Of a DNA stretch of 64,000 bases, positions 26,355 to 34,984 are shown in pieces. Position numbers and translations under genes: made by a program. This stretch comes from Janthinobacterium fluminis (GTDB lineage Bacteria > Pseudomonadota > Gammaproteobacteria > Burkholderiales > Burkholderiaceae_D): contig NZ_JAQQXR010000006.1 in the NCBI RefSeq assembly GCF_028595325.1, positions 310,001 through 374,000 on the forward strand. The letters are read 5' to 3'. The notes under the pieces are model-generated. The model saw nothing but the letters and a program-made list of their open reading frames with translations, did no database searches and was not told where the DNA came from. Every line of letters begins with the position of its first letter. Position 1 is the first letter of the stretch.

Positions 26355-27320
26355 TCAGCGCGGGAACACCTGTTCCAGCGTCGTCGCGTCGACGAAGGCC
26401 TGCGACCAGGCCAGCAATTCCTCCGTCGAGCCCCGGGCAAGGCGTTTCTGCACGCGCTTGGGCAAGGCGCCAAAGCGCTGTTGCAGCATCTGCTCCAGCA
26501 ACTGCGCCTGCCCCTGCCGCACGCCTTCCTGCAGCCCTTGCTCGCGGCCCTTCTCCAGCCCTTTCTCCATTCCCAGCTTCAAGCCGATGCGTTCAAACGA
26601 AGTGATATACGGCATGCTCTGTCTCCTTTCCTCGACGCGGCGCCAGAACGCGCACTCCAGCGGCTCAGGCAAGCGCATCATCCAGTCAATCACCTTGAAT
26701 AAGTCCATAATAGCCTGCCGCCCCCAATTTCGCTGAAACAGCAGCCTTGCCAAGCGCCATTTCTCGGCGGCGCGCCGGGCCGCCTTGCCCTTGGTCCGGC
26801 GGCAGGACAAGTAAGCCAATGTCACCAGCGCGAACGGATTCGGATCGCGCAACAACTGCGCCGAGCGGCAGGCGAAATCCTGCAGCCGGACGACGGGAAA
26901 GGCCATGTCCATGCTGCAGCCGAACAGACGGTAGCCGAAGGCGGCGGGCTTGCGGGCGACGCTGTTGTCGGCCAGCAGAGCCAGGCTGGCGACGGGACAA
27001 TGGTAGCGGTCGAAGATGCGGTAATTGTAGATAAACATGCGCTCGGCGAAACGGCTGTCGCGCCGCCCCTGCACTTCCAGGTGCACCAGCACCCATTTGC
27101 GGGCGCCGCCCAGCAGCGTGACCTGGACCAGCTTGTCGGCGATGCGCCTGCCCAGCGCCGCGTCCGGCCAAATCTGCGCCAGTTCCGGCTCAAGGAAGAC
27201 ATGCTCGCGCGACCAGTCGATCAGCGCGTGGGCCAGCGGAAAGTAAAACGCCATGAACGCGGGGAAATACCGCGTCACGGCGTCCTTCCAGGGCGTGTCG
27301 TAGTCGTCGGGCGTGGCCAT
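26355..27320 (-). CDS. Rpn/YhgA-like PD-(D/E)XK nuclease family protein (putative recombination-promoting nuclease)
   Basis: A 321-aa protein of the Rpn/transposase_31-like group with a DUF4351-like C-terminus. The nuclease core strand WVLVHLEVQGRRDSRFAERM carries the E-x-Q pair expected of PD-(D/E)XK enzymes. The C-terminal KLGMEKGLEKGREQGLQEGV heptad-like stretch and the LLEQMLQQRFGALP tail are typical of the family. The start is the ATG at 27320; an earlier start is unsupported. It sits between flhA and flhF and is the only non-flagellar gene in this block. No flanking inverted repeats were seen. Confidence 0.8.
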   Translation of the reverse strand: MATPDDYDTPWKDAVTRYFPAFMAFYFPLAHALIDWSREHVFLEPELAQIWPDAALGRRIADKLVQVTLLGGARKWVLVHLEVQGRRDSRFAERMFIYNYRIFDRYHCPVASLALLADNSVARKPAAFGYRLFGCSMDMAFPVVRLQDFACRSAQLLRDPNPFALVTLAYLSCRRTKGKAARRAAEKWRLARLLFQRNWGRQAIMDLFKVIDWMMRLPEPLECAFWRRVEERRQSMPYITSFERIGLKLGMEKGLEKGREQGLQEGVRQGQAQLLEQMLQQRFGALPKRVQKRLARGSTEELLAWSQAFVDATTLEQVFPR

Positions 27321-27435
27321 GCCCCCAGTGTAGCGAAGCGGCCACGGCGGGGATGCGGATTGGCGCAAAGTTAGGGCTTCGGCAAACGCAACATCCCGCC
27401 CCGGGCGCCGGGCCGGGGCCGGACGAAGCTGCCGC

Positions 27436-29529
27436 TTACTGCGCGCCGACCAGGCTGGTCACGCGGATGGTTTTGGTTTCCGGGATTTCCGAGTGCGACA
27501 ACACTTTCAACTGCGGCAGCGCGCGGCGCAGGAAACGCGACAGCAGCGCCCGCAGCGGCCCCGGCACCAGCAGCACCGGCGTCAGGCCCAGCGCCTCCTG
27601 CTGCTGCGCCGCCAGCCCGGCCTGCTGGGCGATCGTGTCGGCCAGCCCCGGCTCGATGCCGGCGCCGTCCGCGCCGCCGGTGCCCAGCGCCTGCATCAAC
27701 AGGCGCTCCAGGCGGTTGTCCAGGGTCATCACCGACAGCTCGGCCGCACCGGGGAACAGTTGCTGCACGATGGCCCGTCCCAGCGCCACCCGCACCAGCG
27801 CCGTCAACTCGCTGGGGTCTTGCGTGTGCACCGCGTGCTCGGCCAGCGTCTCGATGATCGAGCGCATGTCGCGGATGTGCACGCCCTCGATCAGCAGGTT
27901 CTGCAGCACTTTTTGCAGGGTAGACAGCGACACCATCTTCGGCACCAGATCCTCGACCAGCTTGGGCGCGTCCTTGCCCAGGTGGTCGAGCAGCGACTGC
28001 ACCTCGGCCCGGCCCAGCAACTCGGAGGCGTGCGAAGTGATCAGGTGGTTCAGGTGGGTGGCGACGACGGTGCCGGCGTCGACCACCGTGTAGCCCATCG
28101 CCTGGGCCTGGTCGCGCAGGGCCGCCTCGATCCACGTGGCCGGCAGGCCGAAGGCCGGGTCGCTGGTGACGAGCCCCGGCAGGCTGCCGCTGGCCATGCC
28201 CGGATTGATCGCCAGGAACTGGCCGTTGAAGGCTTCGCCGGTGCCGACCTCGACGCCCTTGAGCGTGATCCGGTAGGCCGAGGGCTTGAGCTCCAGGTTG
28301 TCGCGGATGTGCACCGGTGGCGCCAGGAAGCCCACTTCCTGGGCGAATTTCTTGCGGATGCCCTTGATGCGCTTGAGCAGTTCGCCGCCCTGGGTCTTGT
28401 CAACCAGCGGAATCAGGCGGTATCCCACTTCCAGCCCGAGCGTGTCGACCGGCATGATGTCCTGCCAACTGGCTTCCTCCTGCTCCGGCGCCGTCGTCGG
28501 CGGCGCCGCCTCCGGTTCCGGCGCGACGGCCGCCTCGGTGCGGCGCTTGCTGACCAGGTAGGCCGTGCCGCCGATGACGGAGGCCAGCAGCAGGAACACC
28601 AGGTTCGGCATGCCCGGGATCAAACCCATGCCGCCGATGATGCCGGCGGTAATGTACAGCACCTGCGGCTTGGCGAACAACTGGCCGACCAGCTGGGCGC
28701 CGATGTCCTGTTCGCTGGCCACGCGCGAGACGACGATACCGGCCGCCGTCGAGATGATCAGTGAGGGGATCTGCGCGACCAGGCCGTCGCCGATGGCCAG
28801 CAGCGTATAGGTCTTGAGCGCCTCGGCGAACGCCAGGTCGTGCTGCAGCAGGCCCACCAGCAGGCCGCCGACGATGTTGATGACGGTGACCATGATGCCG
28901 GCCACGGCGTCGCCGCGCACGTATTTGCTGGCGCCGTCCATGGCGCCGTAAAACTCGGCCTCCTGCGCCACCTCGGTGCGGCGGGCGCGCGCCTCGGCCT
29001 CGGCGATCAGGCCGGCGTTCAAGTCGGCGTCGATGGCCATCTGCTTGCCCGGCATCGCGTCCAGGGCGAAGCGCGCGCCGACCTCGGCGATACGGCCCGC
29101 GCCCTTGGTGACGACGGTGAAGTTGATGATCGTCAAAATGATGAACACCACGATACCGACCGTGTAATTGCCGCCGATGAGGAAGTGGCCGAAAGCCTCG
29201 ATCACCTTGCCGGCCGCCGCCGCGCCCGTGTGGCCCTCGGTCAGCACGACGCGGGTCGAGGCGACGTTCAGCGACAGGCGCAGCATCGTGCTCACCAGCA
29301 GAATGGTCGGAAAAGCCATGAAATCCAGCGGCTTGACCGTGTACAGGCTGGTCAGCAGCACGATGATAGACAGCGCGATGTTGAAGCTGAAGAAAATGTC
29401 GAGGATGAAGGCCGGCAGCGGCAACACCATCATCGCCAGCAGCATGATGATCAGGATAGGCGCGGCCAGGCCCTTGCCGGCGTTGCCGCCCAAACCGCTC
29501 AACCAGGCCGGTACTCTCACACCATTCAT
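27436..29529 (-). CDS. flhA: FlhA, flagellar export gate platform
   Basis: A 697-aa type III export gate protein. The N-terminal half has about eight transmembrane helices; the FHIPEP-family signature RFALDAMPGKQMAIDADLNA lies at about residue 150. The C-terminal cytoplasmic domain starts near residue 350 and forms the docking ring for substrate-chaperone complexes. It overlaps flhB by 4 bases. The rest of the export gate (FliPQR) is encoded at 6973-8942. Confidence 0.97.
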   Translation of the reverse strand: MNGVRVPAWLSGLGGNAGKGLAAPILIIMLLAMMVLPLPAFILDIFFSFNIALSIIVLLTSLYTVKPLDFMAFPTILLVSTMLRLSLNVASTRVVLTEGHTGAAAAGKVIEAFGHFLIGGNYTVGIVVFIILTIINFTVVTKGAGRIAEVGARFALDAMPGKQMAIDADLNAGLIAEAEARARRTEVAQEAEFYGAMDGASKYVRGDAVAGIMVTVINIVGGLLVGLLQHDLAFAEALKTYTLLAIGDGLVAQIPSLIISTAAGIVVSRVASEQDIGAQLVGQLFAKPQVLYITAGIIGGMGLIPGMPNLVFLLLASVIGGTAYLVSKRRTEAAVAPEPEAAPPTTAPEQEEASWQDIMPVDTLGLEVGYRLIPLVDKTQGGELLKRIKGIRKKFAQEVGFLAPPVHIRDNLELKPSAYRITLKGVEVGTGEAFNGQFLAINPGMASGSLPGLVTSDPAFGLPATWIEAALRDQAQAMGYTVVDAGTVVATHLNHLITSHASELLGRAEVQSLLDHLGKDAPKLVEDLVPKMVSLSTLQKVLQNLLIEGVHIRDMRSIIETLAEHAVHTQDPSELTALVRVALGRAIVQQLFPGAAELSVMTLDNRLERLLMQALGTGGADGAGIEPGLADTIAQQAGLAAQQQEALGLTPVLLVPGPLRALLSRFLRRALPQLKVLSHSEIPETKTIRVTSLVGAQ

Positions 29530-30704
29530 TGTGTTGCTCCCTTATTCGTGTCGGGTGCCGTCTGCGCGGCAGGGTTCAGTGGGTCGAGCTCGGGCGGCAC
29601 ATCCAGCTTGCCGGGACGCTCGGGCCGGACGCCGCCGCCCTTGCCGAAAGCGCGCAACTGGAATACATAGGCCAGCACCTCGGCCACGGCCGCGTACAGC
29701 GCCTCGGGAATCTCGTCGCCGATCTCGGTATGCTTGTGCAGCGCCCGCGCCAGCGCCGGCGCCTCCAGGATGGCGACGTGGTTTTCCTCGGCCAGCGCGC
29801 GTATCTTCAAGGCCACTTCGTCGCTGCCCTTGGCCACCACCTGGGGCGCGCCGCGGCTGTCCTCGCCGTACTTCAGCGCCACCGCGTAATGGGTCGGGTT
29901 GGTCACGACCACGTCGGCCGTCGGCACCGCCGCCATCATGCGCTTGCGCGACATCTCATGCTGCATCTGGCGGATCTTCGCCTTGATCTGCGGATTGCCG
30001 TCGGACTCCTTGGCCTCCTGCGTCATCTCCTGGCGCGTCATCTTCAGCTTGTTGGCGTAATGCCAGATCTGGTAAGGGCCGTCGATCGCGGCGATCAGGC
30101 CGAGCGCGCCGACGATGACCATGAAGGCCGTCATCACCAGGCTGACCAGGTGGGCGCTGCCGGAACGCAACGGCTCCAGCGCCAGCGCCAGCACGGCCTC
30201 GGTCTGGTGGCGCATCACCATCCAGGCGACGACGCCGACGACGATGGTCTTGGCGATCGCCTTCAGCAATTCCACGAGGGCGTTGACGGACACCATATTG
30301 CCCAAGCCCTTGATGGGATTGAGCTTGCCGAAATTCGGCATAAAAGCCTTGCCGCTGAACAGCCAGCCGCCCACCAGCAGCGGCGAGGCCAGCGCCACCA
30401 GCATCACCGCCACGCCCAGCGGCAGGCAGGTCAGCAGGACCGAGACGACGTCGGTGAACATGCGGTTGAGCAGCACATCGCTGTTGAAAATCTGTTCCCG
30501 GTCCAGGTTCAGGCCGGACACCAGCACGGCCGTCAGGCGCCGCACCAGCCCGTCGCCGGCGAACCACAGGCAGCAGCCGGACGCGATCAGCACCGTAAAC
30601 GTCGCCACCTCGCGCGAGCGCGGCACGTCCCCCTCCTCGCGCGCCTGCTCAAGGCGCTTCGCTGACGCGGGTTCGGTCTTTTCGGCGTCGCTGTCTTCTG
30701 CCAT
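29526..30704 (-). CDS. flhB: FlhB, export substrate-specificity switch
   Basis: A 392-aa export gate protein with four membrane helices and a cytoplasmic autoprotease domain. The self-cleavage motif N-P-T-H is present in VVTNPTHYAVALKYGED. The N-terminal stretch EKTEPASAKRLEQAREEGDV is also typical. FliK interacts with it to switch from hook to filament export. It is the first gene of the flhB-flhA stretch, and its stop overlaps the flhA start. Confidence 0.97.
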   Translation of the reverse strand: MAEDSDAEKTEPASAKRLEQAREEGDVPRSREVATFTVLIASGCCLWFAGDGLVRRLTAVLVSGLNLDREQIFNSDVLLNRMFTDVVSVLLTCLPLGVAVMLVALASPLLVGGWLFSGKAFMPNFGKLNPIKGLGNMVSVNALVELLKAIAKTIVVGVVAWMVMRHQTEAVLALALEPLRSGSAHLVSLVMTAFMVIVGALGLIAAIDGPYQIWHYANKLKMTRQEMTQEAKESDGNPQIKAKIRQMQHEMSRKRMMAAVPTADVVVTNPTHYAVALKYGEDSRGAPQVVAKGSDEVALKIRALAEENHVAILEAPALARALHKHTEIGDEIPEALYAAVAEVLAYVFQLRAFGKGGGVRPERPGKLDVPPELDPLNPAAQTAPDTNKGATQ

Positions 30705-30867
30705 CTAACACTCCGGTTGGGTCCGGCGCGGTGAAAAGGCGCAAAAACGGACGGGGCACAGCACATTATTGCCGATGCGCCCATGCAGCCATCGGCGGAA
30801 CAGGCGGACTTTTCCCATCCTGTTTCATTTTGCCCACTGGCAATATTGCAGCTTACTGCATTCCGGC

Positions 30868-30886
30868 GCCGCCGCAAAGCGGCGGC
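30868..30886 (-). terminator. Hairpin downstream of the FAH-family gene
   Basis: A perfect 8-bp GC stem (GCCGCCGC / GCGGCGGC, 3-base loop) lies 6 bases beyond the stop of the minus-strand FAH gene. No U-tract follows on that strand, so it may stabilise the 3' end or act only as a weak terminator. Confidence 0.4.
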
Positions 30887-30892
30887 CGGGCA

Positions 30893-31888
30893 CTAGCCTC
30901 CCTTGCGCGCCTCGGCCTGCTTGAGCGTCTGCTCGATGGCGCCGAACAGCGACTTGCCGTCCTCGCCCAGCATCTCCACCTTGACCGTGTCGCCGAACAG
31001 CATGAACGGCGTGCTGGCGACGCCGTCGGCCAGCACCTCCAGGTAGCGCTTCTCGGCGATGCAGCAATAGCCGCGGCGCGCGTCCTTGTTCGAGACGACC
31101 CCGGCGCCGACGACGCTGCCGGCGCGCACCGGGCGCGTGCGGCACAGCCGGGCCAGCAATTGCGGAAAATTGAAAAGCATGTCGACGCCGGCGTGCGGCT
31201 GGCCGACCAGTTTGCCGTTCCAATGCACGCGCAGCGGCAGATGCACCTTGCCGCCCTTCCAGGCGTCGCCCAGCTCGTCCGGGGTCAGCACCACCGGCGC
31301 GCAACTGGCCCCCGGCTTGGCCTGCAACAAGCCGCCGCCCGCGGCCAGCTCGTCCGCCACCAGATTGCGCAGCGTCACATCGTTGACCAGCGCCAGCAAC
31401 TTGACGTGCAAATGCGCCTGGTCCGGCGTCGCGCCCATCGCCACATCGTCCGTGATGGCGGCCAGCCCGGCCTCGAAGTCGATGCCCCACTGCTCGTAAG
31501 CCAGCGCGATAGCCTCGTGCGGGCCGCGGAAGTCGCCGCCGCCCTGGCGCATCGGCGGCTCGCTGCGCAGCGATTCGGGCGCCGCGATATTGGCGGCCTT
31601 GCAAGCAAGCTCGACATGATTCGGATAGGCGGCGCCGGCCACCCATTGGCAGGCGCGCGGCAGCGGCGCCATGCAGTTGGCGGCGTCGAAGTCGAAGCTG
31701 CGCTGGCCGCGCCCCTGGTTCAACAACTGGTACAGGGCGTCGAGCTGGGGCGCGATGAAGGCCCAGTCGTCCAGCGCCGCCTGCAGCGTCGGCGCAATGC
31801 CGTCGGCCAGATGGGCGGTTTTCAAATCGCGCGCGACGACGGCCAGTTGGCCGTCGCGCGTGCCATCGTTAAGTGTGGCAAGTTTCAT
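30893..31888 (-). CDS. Fumarylacetoacetate hydrolase (FAH) family protein
   Basis: A 331-aa FAH-fold enzyme. The central domain contains the metal-ligand region with ITDDVAMGATPDQAHLHVKL and VNDVTLRNLVADEL, and the stretch SVVGAGVVSNKDARRGYCCI. The fold covers C-C hydrolases and decarboxylases acting on beta-diketo acids. No tyrosine- or homogentisate-pathway genes lie beside it in the window, so the substrate is unknown. It lies between flhB and rsuA on the same strand, with independent gaps on both sides. Confidence 0.8.
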   Translation of the reverse strand: MKLATLNDGTRDGQLAVVARDLKTAHLADGIAPTLQAALDDWAFIAPQLDALYQLLNQGRGQRSFDFDAANCMAPLPRACQWVAGAAYPNHVELACKAANIAAPESLRSEPPMRQGGGDFRGPHEAIALAYEQWGIDFEAGLAAITDDVAMGATPDQAHLHVKLLALVNDVTLRNLVADELAAGGGLLQAKPGASCAPVVLTPDELGDAWKGGKVHLPLRVHWNGKLVGQPHAGVDMLFNFPQLLARLCRTRPVRAGSVVGAGVVSNKDARRGYCCIAEKRYLEVLADGVASTPFMLFGDTVKVEMLGEDGKSLFGAIEQTLKQAEARKGG

Positions 31889-31987
31889 TGTGGCTTAGGC
31901 GGAAAGGGGAGAAAAGCGCGCAGCACCGTCCCGGGGCCGGCCCTCTCGGGTCCGACCGCGGCGGCGGCAGTAAGTTCTAAAGCGGCC

Positions 31988-32704
31988 TCAGGCGGGTGCC
32001 AGCAGCGCCATTTGCTCGGCGCTCAGATAGCACCACTCGCCTTCGGCCAGTCCCAGCGACTCCAGCGTCAGCGTGCCGATCGCCGAGCGGTGCAGCGCGC
32101 TGCAATGGTTGCCGGCGGCCGCCAGCATGCGCTTGACCTGGTGGTATTTGCCCTGCTCCAGGACGATGTCGATCTGGTGCTCGCCGCGCCGCTCGCACAC
32201 CAGCGCCGCCAGCGGCGCCGGTTCGTCGTGCAACTGCACGCCGGCCAGTAGCGTCGCCACCAGCGCGTCCGTCACCGGGGCCTGCGTCGTGGCCTGGTAA
32301 ATCTTTGGAACATGGCGCTTCGGCGACGATTGAGCATGGATAAATGGGCCATCGTCGGACATCAGCAGCATACCTGTCGTGTCGTGGTCGAGCCGGCCGA
32401 CCGGCTGCACCTCGCGCCAGCTGAACTGTTCGGGCAGCAGCGTCAGCACGCCGGGGTGGTGGCTCGGCTTGCGCGAGCATTCGAAATTGGCCGGCTTGTG
32501 CAAGGCGATGTACACATGCTCGCGGTAGACCCACTCCTCGTCGAAGACGTGCAACACCAGGCCCTCGGTTTCATAGGTAGTGCGGTAATTGTCCGGCGTG
32601 ACGCCGGCGATGCTCACTTCGCCGTCCTCGATCAAGGCGCGGCAGTATTTTCGGGTGCCGAATCCCTGCGATTGCAGGATGCGGTCTAAGGATAATTTAC
32701 TCAT
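31988..32704 (-). CDS. rsuA: RsuA-type 16S rRNA pseudouridine synthase
   Basis: A 238-aa pseudouridine synthase of the RsuA/RluE/RluF group. An S4-like N-terminus (LDRILQSQGFGTRKYCRALI) is followed by the catalytic motif PVGRLDHDTTGMLLMSDDG, in which the Asp is the nucleophile. The family modifies 16S rRNA (U516 in E. coli) or 23S sites; RsuA is the best guess by length and S4 domain. The start is the ATG at 32704. An apparent upstream extension reads into palindrome copy 3 and is not real. Confidence 0.85.
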   Translation of the reverse strand: MSKLSLDRILQSQGFGTRKYCRALIEDGEVSIAGVTPDNYRTTYETEGLVLHVFDEEWVYREHVYIALHKPANFECSRKPSHHPGVLTLLPEQFSWREVQPVGRLDHDTTGMLLMSDDGPFIHAQSSPKRHVPKIYQATTQAPVTDALVATLLAGVQLHDEPAPLAALVCERRGEHQIDIVLEQGKYHQVKRMLAAAGNHCSALHRSAIGTLTLESLGLAEGEWCYLSAEQMALLAPA

Positions 32705-32742
32705 GCCGAGACTGTAACAGAAGCGGCAGCGACAGTGAAGCC

Positions 32743-32797
32743 GGGGACAGACCACGATTTCCAGGAAATAGTTTGCAGAAAATCGTGGTCTGTCCCC
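32743..32797. repeat. Interspersed palindrome, copy 3, with diverged centre
   Basis: The outer 18-bp arms (32743-32760 and 32780-32797) pair perfectly and match the family, but the inner part no longer pairs well. It lies upstream of rsuA (minus) and of the 99-aa gene (plus). The intact ends with a decayed centre suggest an older copy. Confidence 0.82.
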
Positions 32798-32872
32798 AAC
32801 GGGGGCGCCGCGACGCGCGAACAGCCTGGGTGCCTTTTCAAGGTTTTTTTCGCTCGCAGGCAATCGACATAT

Positions 32873-32886
32873 TTGACTTTTATCAA
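32873..32886. promoter_or_regulatory. Candidate FNR/Anr-type box
   Basis: TTGAC-TTTT-ATCAA differs from the FNR/Anr consensus TTGAT-N4-ATCAA at one position and is flanked by T and A, extending the palindrome. It lies about 125 bases before the 99-aa gene. The motif is short and A/T-rich, so chance occurrence is possible. Confidence 0.35.
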
Positions 32887-33004
32887 ATCCGACGCAAGTC
32901 GTATTGATACACTGAAACTCCGTTAGGAATCGGCCTAGCGATCTTAGGAATATACAAGGTAGCGCTTAGAAACTGCCAACGTGGTATCTCAAGAGGAGAA
33001 CCGT

Positions 33005-33304
33005 ATGACCCCTATCGACAAGCCCGACCTGAACGCACTTTCCAGGGACGAGCATATCCAACTGGCCGCCGAGCAATCGGCGCTGCATGCCGCCAATCTG
33101 GCGCTGGCCCGCTGGAGCAGCGGCTATTGGCCCAACGAGGTGCCACCGGCCTCGGCGCAATCGCTCTGGCATGCCGCCGCGCAAAACAATTTCGCCGTGT
33201 GGCTGGCCGCCGGCGGCTTTTCCCAGGCCGAAGCGGAAGCGGCGCCGGAGCTGGCGCCGGCGAGCGCCCCGGCCGGCACGGGCCGGCACATCTACACCGC
33301 CTGA
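33005..33304 (+). CDS. Hypothetical 99-aa protein
   Basis: A small soluble protein that I do not recognise. It has a strong ribosome site (AGAGGAGAA, 4 bases before the ATG), which favours it being a real gene. Residues about 20-60 look helical and contain Trp (ALARWSSGYWPNEVPPASAQ, then SLWHAAAQNNFAVWLAAGGF), and the tail is Ala/Pro-rich. There is no signal peptide or membrane helix. It stands alone, preceded by an FNR-like box and followed by a strong hairpin. Confidence 0.7.
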   Translation: MTPIDKPDLNALSRDEHIQLAAEQSALHAANLALARWSSGYWPNEVPPASAQSLWHAAAQNNFAVWLAAGGFSQAEAEAAPELAPASAPAGTGRHIYTA

Positions 33305-33325
33305 GCCGGCCATCCCTGCGCCCAA

Positions 33326-33356
33326 TGAAAACGGCGGCATTGCGCCGCCGTTTTCA
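33326..33356 (+). terminator. Hairpin after the 99-aa gene
   Basis: A perfect 13-bp stem (33326-33338 with 33344-33356, 5-base loop) starts 22 bases after the stop. The stem ends in TTTTCA on the 3' side. A second small hairpin (AGCCCC / GGGGCT) follows at once. This fits a terminator although no separate T-run follows. Confidence 0.65.
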
Positions 33357-33483
33357 AGCCCCGTTGCGGGGCTCCTGTGAGGAATCGAAATTCTCTCTAT
33401 ACCGCATCAACGATGAGGTGAGTAGTTCCGTTTTAAAACATCAAGTTCGCGGCAGCTGACCAAATGACTTATTTCGCCCTCTC

Positions 33484-33511
33484 TTGACAAGAACCACATC
33501 ACCAATATAGT
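33484..33511 (+). promoter_or_regulatory. Near-consensus sigma-70 promoter without an obvious gene
   Basis: TTGACA (33484-33489), a 16-base spacer, then TATAGT (33506-33511). The predicted start near 33518 points into the 3' end of the minus-strand S49 peptidase gene, so it would make an antisense or short non-coding transcript. No ORF with a ribosome site follows. Confidence 0.5.
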
Positions 33512-33573
33512 CCACCCGTGCGAATTATCAAGAGAAATAAAGATATTTTCACCATATTTCCCGCCGCGCCAGC

Positions 33574-34578
33574 CTAGCGGAACACCGGTTTGGCGCTGCC
33601 CAGCGCGCTTTTGAAGGCGCCCGCGCCCATCGCCGCGCCGAATTTCTTCAGCACCCGTTCAGGCAAGCCCTCGTGCTGGGTGTAGTCGACGATGTCCTCG
33701 GCCTTGATAATGTCGCGCGCCACCGTGTCGACGGTGCCGAAACCGTCGGCCAGCCCCATCTCGACGGCCTTGGCGCCGCTCCAGAACAGGCCGGAGAACA
33801 TCTCCGGGGTTTCCTTCAGGCGCTTGCCGCGGCCCGTGCGCACCACCTGGATGAATTGCTGGTGGATTTCATTGAGCATGCTCTGCGCGTAAGCCTTGTG
33901 CTTCTCGCTGAGCGGCGTGAACGGGTCCATGAAGCCCTTGTTGTCGCCGGCCGTCAGCAGGCGCCGTTCGACGCCGACCTTTTCCATCACGCCGGCAAAG
34001 CCGAAGCCGTCCATCAGCACGCCGATCGAGCCGACCACGCTGGCCTTGTTGACATAGATCTTGTCGGCCCCCGCCGCGATGTAATAGCCGCCCGAGGCGC
34101 ACATCTCATCGACGACGACATACAGCGGCTTGGCCGGATAGCCCTTGCGCAGGCGCACGATCTCGTCGACGATCATGCCGGCCTGCACCGGACTGCCGCC
34201 GGGGCTGTTGATGTGCAAGACCACGGCCACCGAGCCGGCGTCGGAAAACGCCTTGTTCAGCGCCGGGATGACGACGGCGGCCGAGCCGCCGCCCTCGGCT
34301 TCGATGGCGCCGTCGATGTCGATCAGCGCCGTGTGCCGGCCCAGCGTCTCCATGTCCGAACCGCCGATGCTGAAATCGAAATAGGCCCACAGGCCGAACA
34401 GCACGATCAAGAGGCTGAACAGCTTGAAGAAAATGCCCCAGCGGCGGTGCGCCCGCTGTTCCTGCAAGGTCGCAAAAACCAGTTTTTCCAGCACCTCGCG
34501 CTCCCAATGGCCGTCCGCCGGCTTGCCCGGGGCGGCTTGCGCGGCGCCGTTTACATCGCTATTCATGTTATCGCTCAT
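33574..34578 (-). CDS. sppA: S49-family signal peptide peptidase (SppA type)
   Basis: A 334-aa membrane-anchored serine protease that degrades cleaved signal peptides. One N-terminal transmembrane helix (about 49-68, FFKLFSLLIVLFGLWAYF) precedes the protease domain. The catalytic Ser lies in EMCASGGYYIAAGADKI and the Lys in VNKASVVGSIGVLMDGFGF. The length is that of the short one-domain form. It is last in a minus-strand rluC-HAD-Rieske-sppA string that is common next to rne in Burkholderiales. Confidence 0.92.
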   Translation of the reverse strand: MSDNMNSDVNGAAQAAPGKPADGHWEREVLEKLVFATLQEQRAHRRWGIFFKLFSLLIVLFGLWAYFDFSIGGSDMETLGRHTALIDIDGAIEAEGGGSAAVVIPALNKAFSDAGSVAVVLHINSPGGSPVQAGMIVDEIVRLRKGYPAKPLYVVVDEMCASGGYYIAAGADKIYVNKASVVGSIGVLMDGFGFAGVMEKVGVERRLLTAGDNKGFMDPFTPLSEKHKAYAQSMLNEIHQQFIQVVRTGRGKRLKETPEMFSGLFWSGAKAVEMGLADGFGTVDTVARDIIKAEDIVDYTQHEGLPERVLKKFGAAMGAGAFKSALGSAKPVFR

Positions 34579-34612
34579 AGTTCGTTTCGTTGGAAAATAT
34601 AGGGGGCGCGGC

Positions 34613-34984
34613 TCAGGCCCGCGCCGGCCGGAAGTACTCGTCGGGCTGCCAGTACAACTGGCCGTCGCGCTCGTTCACCGCGATCGGCTGCAAGCGCCCG
34701 CCCTTGCACGGGCCGCCGGCGCAGCGGCCGCTGTCGGGCACATAGATGGCGCCGTGGGTCGAGCACATCAGGTACAGGCCGCTGGACTCGAAAAACTCGC
34801 CCTCGGCCCAGTCCAGCTCGATCGGCACGTGGGCGCAGCGGTTCAGATAGCCGTAGGCCGTGCCGCCGTAGCGCACCACGAAGCCGGTGGCGTCCTCGCC
34901 CCAGGCCGTGAGCGGAAAGCGCACGCCCTTGCCGCCCTCCAGCACGGCGTCGGCCGCGCAGATCAGCACCTCGTCCGCCGCCAT
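34613..34984 (-). CDS. Rieske [2Fe-2S] domain protein
   Basis: A 123-aa single-domain Rieske protein. The cluster motifs C-x-H (NRCAHVPIELDW) and C-x-x-H (MCSTHGAIYVPDSG) are both present with normal spacing. There is no signal or membrane helix, so it is probably a soluble electron carrier or regulatory Rieske protein. Its start overlaps the stop of the upstream HAD gene (TGATG), which implies coupling. The partner enzyme is unknown. Confidence 0.88.
   Translation of the reverse strand: MAADEVLICAADAVLEGGKGVRFPLTAWGEDATGFVVRYGGTAYGYLNRCAHVPIELDWAEGEFFESSGLYLMCSTHGAIYVPDSGRCAGGPCKGGRLQPIAVNERDGQLYWQPDEYFRPARA

Larger units (their letters stand above)
32705..33004. other. Intergenic region with palindrome copy 3 and an FNR-like box
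   Basis: This 300-base gap holds the diverged palindrome copy 3 (32743-32797), an A/T-rich stretch with a TTGAC-N4-ATCAA motif (32873-32886), and a short direct repeat TTAGGAAT (32923 and 32944). It ends with a strong ribosome site AGAGGAGAA before the 99-aa gene. I see no other gene here. Confidence 0.6.

Noticed and set aside
32735-32926. Small open frame across palindrome copy 3
   Set aside because: Its sequence is the translated repeat plus A/T-rich DNA, so it is not a gene.
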